Below, piece after piece: positions 14,206-24,302 of a stretch of 64,000 nt of DNA. A program made the position numbers and the translations under genes. This DNA comes from Isoetes taiwanensis. Its lineage: Eukaryota; Streptophyta; Lycopodiopsida; Isoetales; Isoetaceae. Below the pieces are notes generated by a model. The model made no database searches. It worked only from the letters and a program-made list of their open reading frames with translations, and had not been told where the DNA came from. Within the stretch, counting starts at the first letter, position 1; every line of letters begins with the position of its first letter. Location of the stretch: assembly GCA_021234155.1 (NCBI GenBank), contig JAJEKV010000020.1, positions 1,188,938-1,252,937 of the forward strand, given 5' to 3'.

Positions 14206-16290
14206 GGAAGGAAGTTTATTTTAACGTCCACGGAGGCCAGAGGCCTATGAGGCCGGTACATCACGAGAAAACGGCAAAAAGCCAAAACCCCAACACCAAA
14301 ACAAACAATGTAATCAGACAAAGAGATCCCTACTATCGGGATGAAAAAACCCCCACTTGGGAGGAAAAACCCTAACAAGAGGGTCACAAATACCATGCCC
14401 CCTCAGAGCCGGTCGGCGACGGCCAAATCTGCGGGATGTAAGCTCCCGGTCCGCTACCATAGGTGACGCTGAGTAACTGATGTAGCGGTGTGTCGAGCAT
14501 CTAAGATCGGTGTTGCCTTTGCTGGACATGGGCATATCTTGGGCACCGCTGGAGGGCATGGTGCTCATCCTCTATCATGTGCATCTCACAACACTGACAT
14601 ATCCTCTCCTCCCTGGGGATCCCATGCCCGCCATTCACCCCCAAATGACTGTTTCAATTCTCGAGGTAATGGGAACATGTCCTTATGGCGACAATAGCTC
14701 TCCGTTTCTTCACAGAGATGTGTGCTTTCAAAATCCCGATGGGGTCCATGCTCAAGGCCGGGATTAATCTGAGGTGTGATAGTGCTCGTCTTGGGCTTTG
14801 CAAGAGTAGAGGCATCCCACAGTGGCAAAGATAGCCCGCATCCAATTGCCCATTGTGCGCATCGAGAATCGCCACCATCATGCGTTGGTAATCCATAGAC
14901 CACCTCCTAAACCGTGCTCGTGCCATACCCTCTTCAGCCGCTGGGGGCCCTGCGTTAACAACACGGCCTGTGGAGGCAAGCGATGCTCATCCATCCCATC
15001 CACCTTATGGAAGCAAGTAAGATGCTGCGCGCCAGCGAATCTTTGTAAAGGCGAACCCCGCCTCATACAACAAAATCTGATACGGTACGGTGTCCTTCAC
15101 TCCCAAGCTATATGTCAAGAAAGCTTTCTGCACCCTTTCCACCCTATCCCACGTGTTTTTGCTAACTACTAGGCCCCAAACCTCCACCCCATATAGCAGC
15201 ACCGGCTCGACCAAGCCCTAAACATGTGTGCTCTCCTTGCCCAGTCACAAAGAAAGATCTATCCGGCAACACACGTTTTGCACTGCATATAGAGCCTTCC
15301 ATCCTGCATTGGCTCTCCTCTCCACACACTCATCCCACAACATGTTAGTAGTGAAATCAATTCCCGGATACTTGAAGCTCCGCACCATCTCCACTTCCTG
15401 TCCCCTGTAATATAACTCCGGGATAAGGTGTTGCGAGGACAGGATCGCTAGAAGCTTAGTTTTGTGCAAGTTCACTGTCATTCCCGTTGCCCCACAGAAC
15501 CCACCGAGGGCATCCAAATACCTCGATCGCCGGCCGGGTGTGGGCTAGCAAAGCTACATCATCCGATATAGTAACCGGCTCACAAAGGTCGCATCGGATA
15601 ATTGCACCCCGGCTCCCCATGGTGCCGCATCCACGCCTCCAAGCTATCAATGTACAACCCAAAAGCATTGGAGACAACGGGCAGCCGCTTAACTCCCATA
15701 GTGCTAGCTACCCCCCGATCTTCATAAGGCGGTGGTAGCATAAATCCCATCATAAAGCTGGTGCACCACATTCCGCAACTCCTCGTGGAACTTCGCCAAT
15801 TCTTGCAACCTCTCGCCCGCGGCATGTCTCCGGAGACAAGATTATCATATCGCCTTAAAATCTACAAAGCAAAGAATACAAGTCCTGCGTGCATTCCGGC
15901 TTGCTCCATCAACACTCTCAAAGTGAAGATATGGTCGGTCGTGGGTGGTGAGGCGAAGCTTTGCCTCGGCCAATTGCCCGCACCCCCTGCCTCCCGGCCC
16001 ACTTAGTGAGTTTCTTCTCCACCACCCACTAGGAGCTTTGCAAACAAATGAGCTTACCATAATCATCCGGTAATTCGCCGGCTCATCCATATTACCAGCT
16101 TTATGAACAGGAACAACCTTACTAACCATCCACTCCTGGGGGAGCCCCTCGGTCAGAGCCTGGTTAATGATCACCGTCAGGGGCCCTACCACAGATGGGC
16201 CACCCCATTTCAACAGCTCGGCCTGCAGCCCCTGTAAATCCTTTGCCTTGCCATTCGCCAGATGCCAGATGGAAGGATGAGGATGCACTT
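14206..16290 (-). mobile_element. LINE (non-LTR retrotransposon) copy A, 5'-truncated, inactive
   Basis: Minus-strand frames broken by shifts give reverse transcriptase pieces in order from right to left. NGKAKDLQGLQAELLKWGG and KVVPVHKAGNMDEPANYR (16270-16060) are the start of the RT domain. SDDVALLAHT (near 15560) stands for the catalytic YADD box. GMTVNLHKTKLL and FKYPGIDF (15500-15350) and LYGVEVWG (near 15190) follow. The 3' end at 14206-14250 reads, on the minus strand, GGCCTCCGTGGACGTTAAAA and then a TTCC-type tail. The endonuclease and any ORF1 are missing, so this is a 5'-truncated insertion. It lies between two copies of the TTGGCTCCC element. Confidence 0.85.
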
Positions 16291-16556
16291 TTATTATGCA
16301 TTCCCATTATATCAATTATATGCCCAGGATCGAAACTAAAGAGTTTATGAGCAATTTTGCAAAACAATCCTACCTCTTTCTAGAGATCCTAGACTACAAA
16401 CTAATTCATTTTGCATAGGCATTCAAGCTCAACGAAGTCTAGAAATGTTTTTGCTTGATGGACTCAAATTTTCACATTGGGAGTCAAAGTTTGAATCACA
16501 GATCGAAACCCATTTTTGACAAAAAGGTATAACTTGCTATTTGAATCCGAGCAAAA
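16291..16556. other. Short non-coding spacer
   Basis: AT-rich sequence between the LINE and the second TTGGCTCCC element. Nothing is recognised. Confidence 0.4.
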
Positions 16557-16558
16557 TA

Positions 16559-16913
16559 TTGGCTCCTGAAAGGGGGTTGGATTCCAAAAAACGCCGAGCC
16601 GAATACGCCATGCATAAAAATTATATGTTTATTAAAATATGGAAATGAGTTCTATTGTAATAACGTTGGGTGGCGCAGATGGTCAATTAGTTTGGTTCTC
16701 AACTTCAGTGCGTGAGTTCGAACCTGCCTTTTAACATTTTTTTACTTGGAGGGGTCTTCGACTCACACAATACTTTTTGGGCGTATTTGACTCACATAAT
16801 TTACGTGCGAATCTACAAGTCGAATACCCCATTTTTGCTATTCGACTTGCAATTTAGAAGACAATCTACGAGTCTAATACCCCATTGGAATCCAACCCAT
16901 AATCGGGAGACAA
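16559..16913. mobile_element. TIR element (copy 2) with TTGGCTCC termini and internal tRNA-like pol III promoter
   Basis: Same arrangement as the copy at 13797: left end TTGGCTCC, inner GGTTGGATTCC, and right end with the complement CCAACCCATAATCGGGAG. The left flank is TA; the right flank is altered. It keeps a better tRNA-like promoter: TGGCGCAGATGG (16671-16682), B box GAGTTCGAACC (16714-16724) and a run of T from about 16735 that could stop pol III. The two copies are clearly homologous over their length. Confidence 0.75.
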
Positions 16914-18265
16914 TTAATGCACCGATTTGAATCACTCATCAAATCTAGATTATAGAAATGTAAAGTAACCTAAAGTCAGCAAAGGGTGAAGTTAAAGATG
17001 TGCCTGAGGTGGTAGCTGATGTGCTAGGGGTCACCTAGTTTATAATACATTTGATGTACCTTACTCCGCGACCCCTCCCTCCCCCATCCCCAAAAAAAAC
17101 AAGCAAAGAACTTAGATGCGATCCTATCCACCATATACTTCAATCATAACCCCACTTTTGACTCAGACATTCTGTAGACAATAACCCCGCTTTGACTCAG
17201 ACATCCCTTAGACAACATTCTGCCCAAAGTCATAACATGCCATTTTTATTGTTCTAGAGCGGATCTCATTAATATTGTTTGTATTGTTAATAAATATGTA
17301 GCACGACTACATGGGGTTCTAAAGGGATTTGATTTCCATGTATAAAACCATAGACCATACCCCTAAAATTATTGAATGGGTTGTTATTAAAACAGAAAAC
17401 ACATAGATCTAATAGAATCAAAGTGCCAACAAAGTATATTGGCAATGTAGACATATGAAATTTGCTTATAAAAGAGATAGTCCAATGACATTTGGATCCT
17501 GGGCCCGTTTGCCCATACCTCTTTTGGCGTTTGCATGGCCGTCAATCATTTTCTCAAAGAATGAATATGTAGCACAATAACAAGGGTTCTAAGGGGGTTT
17601 GATATGGATGCATAAATCACCATTCCCGAGACCATAGACCATACCCCTTAAACAATTCAATGGGTTATTATGAAAAACAACCATTTCTTGATGCCATAAA
17701 CCATACCCCTAAAACAATTCCTTATTATAAAAAAAAAATATAGTTTCAATAGAAAAACTAAATATGTGAGCTCGTTGGTTACATTGGTTAAAGCATTCTT
17801 ATTAGGATATTGATTTATTTTGGTAGAGGTTCGAGTCCCCATATTTCATATTCTAAAATCTTAGGCAAACGTGTGTTTCAAATTTTAAAATCATGGGCAT
17901 CCCCAATCATAAATGACCATAACCGAAACGAAACGACTGAGATAGTCCAGGGCGATTAATTTGATAAATTTTGTTTGACCATTTAACATTGCAAGGAGTG
18001 GCAAGACCATGTCAATGTTGTTAGCCACAAATCCTCGAGGATGAACACTACACACTTCTGAGGCATCTACCTTTTGATGACAAGGAATAATTATCTGATA
18101 CTACCCCTACATTCCACACTTTTAGAACCTCTCAATGTGCTTTTTGTGTATGATTTGGCTTCATATGTTGGTTGATTATCATTTTAGCAAGAATGATAAG
18201 TTTATATTCACAAACAGATCTACTATATTCTTTTGACTTTCTAGTACCATCACTATTGCAAATGT
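16914..18265. repeat. AT-rich intergenic region with a three-fold dispersed repeat and a tRNA-like fragment
   Basis: The phrase 'ccatagaccatacccctaaa' and its neighbours recur at about 17347, 17629 and 17692. A tRNA-like segment lies at 17767-17845, with 'TGGTTACATTGGTTAAAGC' in the A-box position and GGTTCGAGTCC as B box, but no acceptor stem can be formed. It is probably a SINE or tRNA relic. No coding region is recognised. Confidence 0.5.
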
Positions 18266-18269
18266 ATCA

Positions 18270-18410
18270 TTAGCATGACAAAGGTTTTTTCTTGAAAGCC
18301 TTCTAGGGCAAGGGTTTTTAACCCTAGTAGTAATGGTTGCACTAGCTCCAATGCATAACCTATTGGTATTCATGGACGTTAAAATTCATTCTATTCTATT
18401 CCTTAGGCCA
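18270..18410 (+). mobile_element. LINE 3' end fragment
   Basis: Diverged copy of the LINE 3' UTR: a hairpin-like 'ttctagggcaagggtttttaa' region, then ATTCATGGACGTTAAAA (about 18368-18384), then an ATTCT-type tail. It matches the 3' ends near 23720-23840 and 61840-61975. No coding part remains. Confidence 0.65.
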
Positions 18411-20070
18411 TTCATTGGTTTGCTACTCCATACTAGCTCTTAAACTACTAATGTAGTTTTAAATGTTGCAGCTAATGTGGTAGTGCTTTCTCATTATCAG
18501 TATATGTGTATGGATGGTTAAATTTAGAGCAGGATATACTTGCGTGCTCATGCAAAGTACAGATTTTAGCTGCATGCCCACAAGACAATTAAATAATTAC
18601 ATGATGCAGCATGTCTTTTTGGCCCTCTGTATCATTTCTCTTTTGTAGAAGACCCTGCCTCTCACCTTTATCCATTTCAATTTGGATTTGGTGTAAAAAT
18701 TGGACGCACAAAGAGGATTTGCAGAGATATTTTGAACAGAATGAAACTATGTCTTTCAAGAATCACTCTGTCTCCAGCTCTGGTAAGGGGCTTAGTGGTC
18801 TTCTAACCGCATTATCTGAAAGTTTTTGCAGAGCTTATAGATGAGATGAGCGCCTACAACTACAACTTAAGAGGAAATGTTTGAAAACAAGATTTTGGCA
18901 GCAAAAGATCTCTTCATAGCTTCTTGGACTTGTGCAGAAAGCTTGGTCAAATATAAAAACACGAAGGCCAATATGAGAAGGGTACAGAAGGAAAAAGGAA
19001 TAGTAAAATATAATGATTGAGTCCCACAAACAGAGGGGGCTATAATACTGTATATTCTATTAGAAATGGTGCCTAACATTGCTAGGCAATGTTTGGGTTA
19101 TGTAAACGATGGGAACCAGGGCCTTCCCTCCATTGCAAAATGTGATTTCAAATGCCTTCATAGTATTGTGGGCATAGGCCAGATTCCGCACAATAAGGGC
19201 GATGATTAGGGCTGCAGGACAAAAGAAGCCACAACCATTTCTTCGCTCATCCACAAACAAAGGCTGTCATTTGTGCAACATCCTATAATTGGGCCGGACA
19301 ACTCATTCATGCAACAATCCTGCAGATCCAGCAACAGGCAGCATACAAAAAGGCATCATGTTATTTCCAGTTCTATGCTGACCTCATGTAAAAGGAAAAG
19401 GTGAAAGGACTAAAATAATTGATTCAACATTAGGGTTTGATCCAACACTTATGCTATAACATTATAATATAAGAAAATTCTATTCGATTCTAGGTGAGAA
19501 AAAACATACTATTACTTCAATTACAACAATGACAATCAGATCTACATATGTAAATATACTATTTTTCAACATAGAACCACAACACTAAATCAGCACCAAA
19601 TTGTGCCTTATATGATTTACACTTCTTAGTGCAAAAATTTACATAGTGCCCTATAAATCAATGTGGGCAACTACTTGTGATAAACCCCAGTGATTACTTT
19701 ATGTCAGCTATATTAGATTCAAGTAGCAATTTGCATATATGCCAATGGTGTGGGCATGGGTTTTATTGCGATATGCCAATGATGTGGACGTGGCTTTTGT
19801 CCCATGCCACGTCATTGCAATATTTGTTACTATGCCACGTGTATGTTTCACGGTCTCCCAACTTATATATTTACCCACTCAATGGAGATGTGGTGCAATC
19901 CCAACAATAGTTGGTGATTTGTGATTCCATCCGTGGAATAACCAAGGGTCACGATTGTGCCACAACAAAGAGTAACTTTATTTTCACCCCAGTCAATACC
20001 CTTCACATAGTCACCGACCAACTGTGAATTAGAGAAGGATTGAGCCAGCATGATACAAAAGCATCAATCT
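18411..20070. other. No gene recognised
   Basis: Short frames only. A small hairpin with CACGTGGC-type arms lies near 19775-19815. No protein family was recognised. Confidence 0.4.
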
Positions 20071-20072
20071 TT

Positions 20073-20990
20073 TTACGTAAAGCTTTGGTTAGGGTTTATT
20101 CTGGCAACTCCGGCCATGGCGATGGCGCCCTGCTCTGATTTTGGCTCCGGCGATGGCGCCCTGCTCCGATTTTGGCGATGGCACCCTGTTCCTGCTCCGG
20201 CCATGGCGATTTGCACAGCGGCTTGTTCCCTCTGTTCTCAGTTTCTGTGTTTTCTTTCTAACTCTGTTCTTTCCGTGCAGCGACTCCGGCGATGGCGTAA
20301 CAAAGCTCTTTCTGTTGTTTCTTTCTAACTCTGTTCTGTTGTTTCTTTCTAACTCTTTCTGTTCTTTCTTTCTGTTGTTTTCTGTTGTTTCTTTCTAACT
20401 CTGTTCTTTCTGTGCAGCAACTCCGGCGATGGCTAAGCTTTGCTTTCCTTTTCTTTTCGAAGCTTTTGAAGCTTTTATTCTTTCAAAGCTTTCCTTCTGT
20501 GCAGCAAGTCCGGCGATGGGTAAGCTTTTCTTTTCTTTTCTTTTCGAAGTTTTTTTGAAGCTTTTGAAGCTTTTATTCTTTCAAAGCTTTTCATTTCTGA
20601 AGTTTTCGAAGCTTTTGAAGATTGCTTTCGTTCTGAAGTCTTCTTTGAAGGAATCTGTAGGTGCTCTGAAGCTTTTTGTTAAAAAATCTGTTGTTGGTGC
20701 TTTGGACCGGGGTTCAATTCCCTGGGGCAGTAAATCTTCAATGTTTTGTAAACTAAAACAAGAAAGCAGAATGCGAGTCAAAATGCAGGTAAAAATCTTA
20801 GAATGCAGGTAACAATCCGAGAATGCAAGTAAAACTTCAGGATATAGTCAGAATACAGGTAAAAAATTCTAGTATGTCCGGTAAAAACTTAGAATGCAAG
20901 GCAAGAGGACATTCCGAGAATGAAAATATGACACGTGGCGGCAGCTCATTGGCGGATTAGCCAGAATGAATCCTAACCAAACTTTACGTA
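20073..20990. repeat. Composite repeat: about 31 bp terminal inverted repeats around a tandem array
   Basis: The sequence at 20075-20105 (tacgtaaagctttggttagg, then gtttattctggc) is matched in reverse complement by 20960-20990 with one indel and two substitutions. Inside, CTCCGGCGATGGC or a close variant recurs about six times between 20108 and 20520, mostly after GTGCAG and separated by pyrimidine-rich stretches. A B-box-like GGTTCAATTCC is at about 20713. No convincing protein is encoded. This could be a foldback or MITE-like element. Confidence 0.55.
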
Positions 20991-21251
20991 CTAGGTAATT
21001 TGAAGGAGGAGAGGCTTTACGCGTTGTAAAGGCCTTGGCGGCTCCACCAAACGAGGTGGCGCACGAGCGGCGGAGCCGCGAGTGCGCCGCCGAGTTTGGC
21101 GGCGCCGCCAAGGCCTTTACAACCGTAAAGCCTCGAGTCCTTCAACATACCGTAAAGCGTAATGAACATTACGTTGCAATAATTGCTTTTTAGGTGCAAT
21201 TCTGGCCTGTCAGGTGTGCCTCCGCGCGTCAATTGCACCTAAAAAGCAATT
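20985..21251. repeat. Two adjacent long hairpins upstream of the dioxygenase gene
   Basis: Hairpin 1 spans about 21000-21145: 'gaggctttacg', 'gttgtaaaggccttggcggc' and their complements enclose a GC-rich loop. Hairpin 2 spans 21182-21251, with the 20 bp perfect arms ATTGCTTTTTAGGTGCAATT and its complement around a 30 bp loop. A small palindrome GTAATGAACATTAC lies between them. The dioxygenase ATG is about 300 bp downstream. Confidence 0.85.
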
Positions 21252-21556
21252 CTTGTATACTGAAGATGAAGACATGTTTGGACTTCTCAGTTTTATGTTT
21301 TGAAGGAAGCAGTTACCTTAATTTTCCATTTTCAACCGTTACTTGTTTCCTCCAGTCTAGAAGGTCGGTGAAGGGGAAGTCGGTGAGAGCAAACGATTCC
21401 ATGAGGGACCGGATCCATAGCCAAAAGAACGAAGGAAAGCAAAAGCTCGATTGTGCCCCTGGTGCTCATGGGCCATAATATAGCACAAACGAAAAGGACA
21501 TGCAGCAGACTAATAAAAACAAAGAAAAAAAAACATGGCCATAAGTCACCTTGACA

Positions 21557-22637
21557 ATGGAGAGTGTTTCTTCTGCATCTGAAGGACGGCATTTTAAGCT
21601 CCCAAAATTGGATCTGGGTGCTTTTAGATGTTCATCCGGTGAACAGAGAATCAGATTTCTTAAGGAGCTCAAAGAAGCGGCCAAAAATTGGGGATTCTTT
21701 TACCTTGTCAATCATGGAGTTGCTTCAGATCTTATATCCAATCTGGATAAAAAATTTCGGGCTCTGTTTTCGGAGAGCTTAGAGGTGAAAAACCTCATTC
21801 GTTCGTGCCCCCCTGATAAACCCTGGGGTTTCTTGGGCTTTGAAGATAGGGTTTATGGTTCCACGTGGCATGAATCTATCACGTTACCTAATGAGCCAGA
21901 AATCTTGCTTCCCTTGTTGAAGAAAATTAGCCATGAAGAATATCAAAGTTTATTTATGCTTCTTTTCTAGCTTACTACCTAACATGGTTCCTTCAAGTTC
22001 TCTGCTCTTGCAGTATATGGGAATCGTAGAGCCCCTGACTCTCGAGATACTAGATATGCTCAGCAATGCTCTCCATCTCAAGTCGTTCCACTTTAGTCGT
22101 TATTGTAAACAAAGCATGAAAGCAGTTCGAGCTAACTATTATTCTCCAGGCAATAATGTTGTTGGGATGGAGCCCCATTCGGATCTCAACATGCTAACCA
22201 TCCTTCATCAGGATAATGTTGGTGGCTTAGAGCTAATGAAGGGTGGCAAATGGGTACCTGCAAAGCCTATGCATGGGGCCTTCATTGTAAACATTGGCGA
22301 CTCACTTCAGGTATGCTCTCGAGCAACCCTAATATTACGAGAATAGATACGTATATAACTATGTGGAGATGACTACATGTAGGTGTTGAGCAATGACTTC
22401 TATACAAGCGTTGAGCATAGAGTTGTAGTGCAACCAAATGCACATAGATTGTCATTAGCATTTTTTGCTATTCCTGAGCAAGAAATGGTCATGGTTTCTC
22501 CACAGGAGTTGCTACAAAATGAGGAAACCTCCACATATCGCCATCTTACCTACAAAAAGTTGCGACAGTTTCTTTTTGGCCAACACTATATGAAGGGGAA
22601 AACGCCTCTCCATTTATTAAAAGTGAACATACCTTGA
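21557..22637 (+). CDS. 2-oxoglutarate/Fe(II)-dependent dioxygenase (DOXC class)
   Basis: Plant enzymes of this class oxidise small molecules such as flavonoids, hormones and alkaloids in the cytosol. The substrate cannot be told here. Exon 1 from the ATG at 21557 has the N-terminal DIOX_N fold with WGFFYLVNHGV. Exon 2 (about 22014-22310) carries RANYYSPGNN and the iron-binding HxD in PHSDLNMLTILHQDNVGGLEL. After a 72 bp intron (22311-22382, GT-AG), exon 3 (22383-22637) has SVEHRVVV with the distal histidine and HRLSLAFF with the RxS that binds 2-oxoglutarate. All cofactor residues are present. The first splice is unclear: the natural donor after 21947 is phase 1 while the best acceptor, before 22014, is phase 0. 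The acceptor before 22030 would restore the frame but removes several residues. Either an unusual site or a small lesion is present. Confidence 0.85.
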
Positions 22638-23330
22638 ACCTTTTAATGGAAGGACAATTCCTCTTAATGGAAGCCAAGACAATCTTTTTTTTTCCCCTAA
22701 ATAATTAGTAGCAGGCTTGCCTAAAGGGAGGTGCAACCGTTCTTGCAATTCTAGGCTATCGATAGTTGAAATCAATTTCGTCCATTGATCTTTGAATTTT
22801 ATGATCGAATGCTAAAGAAAATTAAGAAAATTAGAAATCTAAGTTCATAGCAGGAAAAATCCAATGGTTGCTGGGAACACCATATTTAGTAATCAAAATG
22901 TTAATTGCATGATGTACCAGTGCCAAGTTTTCAAGCAAGGTATCTAATGAGTCAATCTTACTATAGCGAATTATGGAACTCCGTATTTTTTTGGCGAGAT
23001 ATAGTTACTATGGCAAGATAAGATAAGTTTGTTAACGCCCCGCGGAGACCAAATTGGCTATGGGACCCAAACAACAAAAGGGGCAGGAAGCCCAAAAGTA
23101 CAATAAAAAGGTATTGCTAATGCTATGGTATTTTTCTGTTATTTGAAATTTGTGGTTAATGTAGCCAGAAAAAGTTGGTTAATGTGGTCACAAAACCAAG
23201 CTTCAAACTGTGCAATGGAGGGCAGGATTTCGATCGGCTGGTTCTTTTTGCTTCATGGGCGAATTGATCCGCTTTGAAATCATGTCAATCGCTTTGTCTG
23301 CCTGTTATATGCTAGATTAATAAAGAGAAG
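22638..23330. other. Downstream of the dioxygenase, no gene recognised
   Basis: AT-rich sequence without a recognisable frame. Confidence 0.4.
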
Positions 23331-23338
23331 AAGAGATT

Positions 23339-23840
23339 TGGGGGCCTCCATTCGCACAGGGGCACATCATCTTCGAATTGAGACAGGCAAATGGATTGGT
23401 GAGCCACGTCAGGACAGGCTCTGTCAATACTGCCAAATGGGAGTCATTGAGGATGAATCTCATACCCTTTAAAGTTGCCCAGCATATGATCAAATCCGGA
23501 CGCGCTATGCTGAGTTGGTCAGGCCTGGCCAGCCGCTACATGTGAGATTGAGCACGGCCTCCGTACGGGTGCTAGGATCATACCTTCAGGAGGGCATGGA
23601 CATGCGAGATCAGCTATGTCCTCGGGCACGCGCTTGACATACATACACATTTATTTCATGATGATGTATACTTGTACAGTTTGACAACATTCTTATTACT
23701 GCCACGGTTTTTCCCTCGAAAACCCTTCGGGGCGAGGGTTTTTTAACCCGGACAGTAATAAGTTTGCTGCGCTCCTTCTGGGTCCCATAGGCCAATTGGT
23801 CTCAGTGGACGATAAAAAAACTATTCTTATTCTTATTCTT
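23339..23840 (+). mobile_element. LINE 3' fragment on the plus strand
   Basis: Codes for the C-terminal zinc-knuckle region of the LINE protein: ASIRTGAHHLRIETGKWIG, then LCQYCQMGVIEDESHT, then a stop and SPAYDQIRTRYAEL-like sequence. The 3' UTR carries a hairpin with CCCTCG and CGAGGG arms near 23712-23738, then CCATAGGCCAATTGG and GTGGACGATAAAA, ending in a TTCTTA-type tail at 23820-23840. It is strongly 5'-truncated. Confidence 0.8.
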
Positions 23841-24302
23841 GTTAAATTATAAGTCTATTGCTGGAAAGAGCTTAGGTTGTTAGTTAGGCAAGATCTTGAA
23901 GAATTTCACTCAAAATGTCACCTTAACTTTATTCCATAAGAAAGGGCATGATAATATTAGCTTTTCTATAGTTCACTGGTTTAGGATTTAAAGGCATTAT
24001 TTTTCCTGAACTCTAAAAATGCTATTTCTTATGTGCTGCTATCAAATATCTATGCAAGACAGTTGGGTAGCTTCTAAAGGTGGGATAGAAGAGCTGAGAA
24101 GATAATTTATAAGAGCATCAATAGCATCTGGGTGTACCTACTAATTACTTAGCTAGAGCTATAAAGCACTTTCTCTTTGTTCCAAACTGGTCCTTTATTC
24201 CACTGTCATGCATTGAAGCGAGCAGAAGAAACTGGATTGTCAAGGATGCTTAACTCTGAAATTTACAATGACAAATTTTAGAAATGATTTTGATAATGCA
24301 AA
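23841..24302. other. Short intergenic stretch
   Basis: AT-rich; no gene or repeat structure recognised. Confidence 0.35.

Noticed and set aside
17767-17845. tRNA gene
   Set aside because: A and B boxes are present but the ends cannot form an acceptor stem, so a SINE or tRNA relic is more likely.
18650-18785. Possible exon between TTTTGTAG and a GTAAGG donor
   Set aside because: No frame gave a recognisable protein and no partner exons were found.
20050-20812. Long plus-strand frames in the tandem-repeat region
   Set aside because: The translations are low-complexity and shift between frames with the repeat units.
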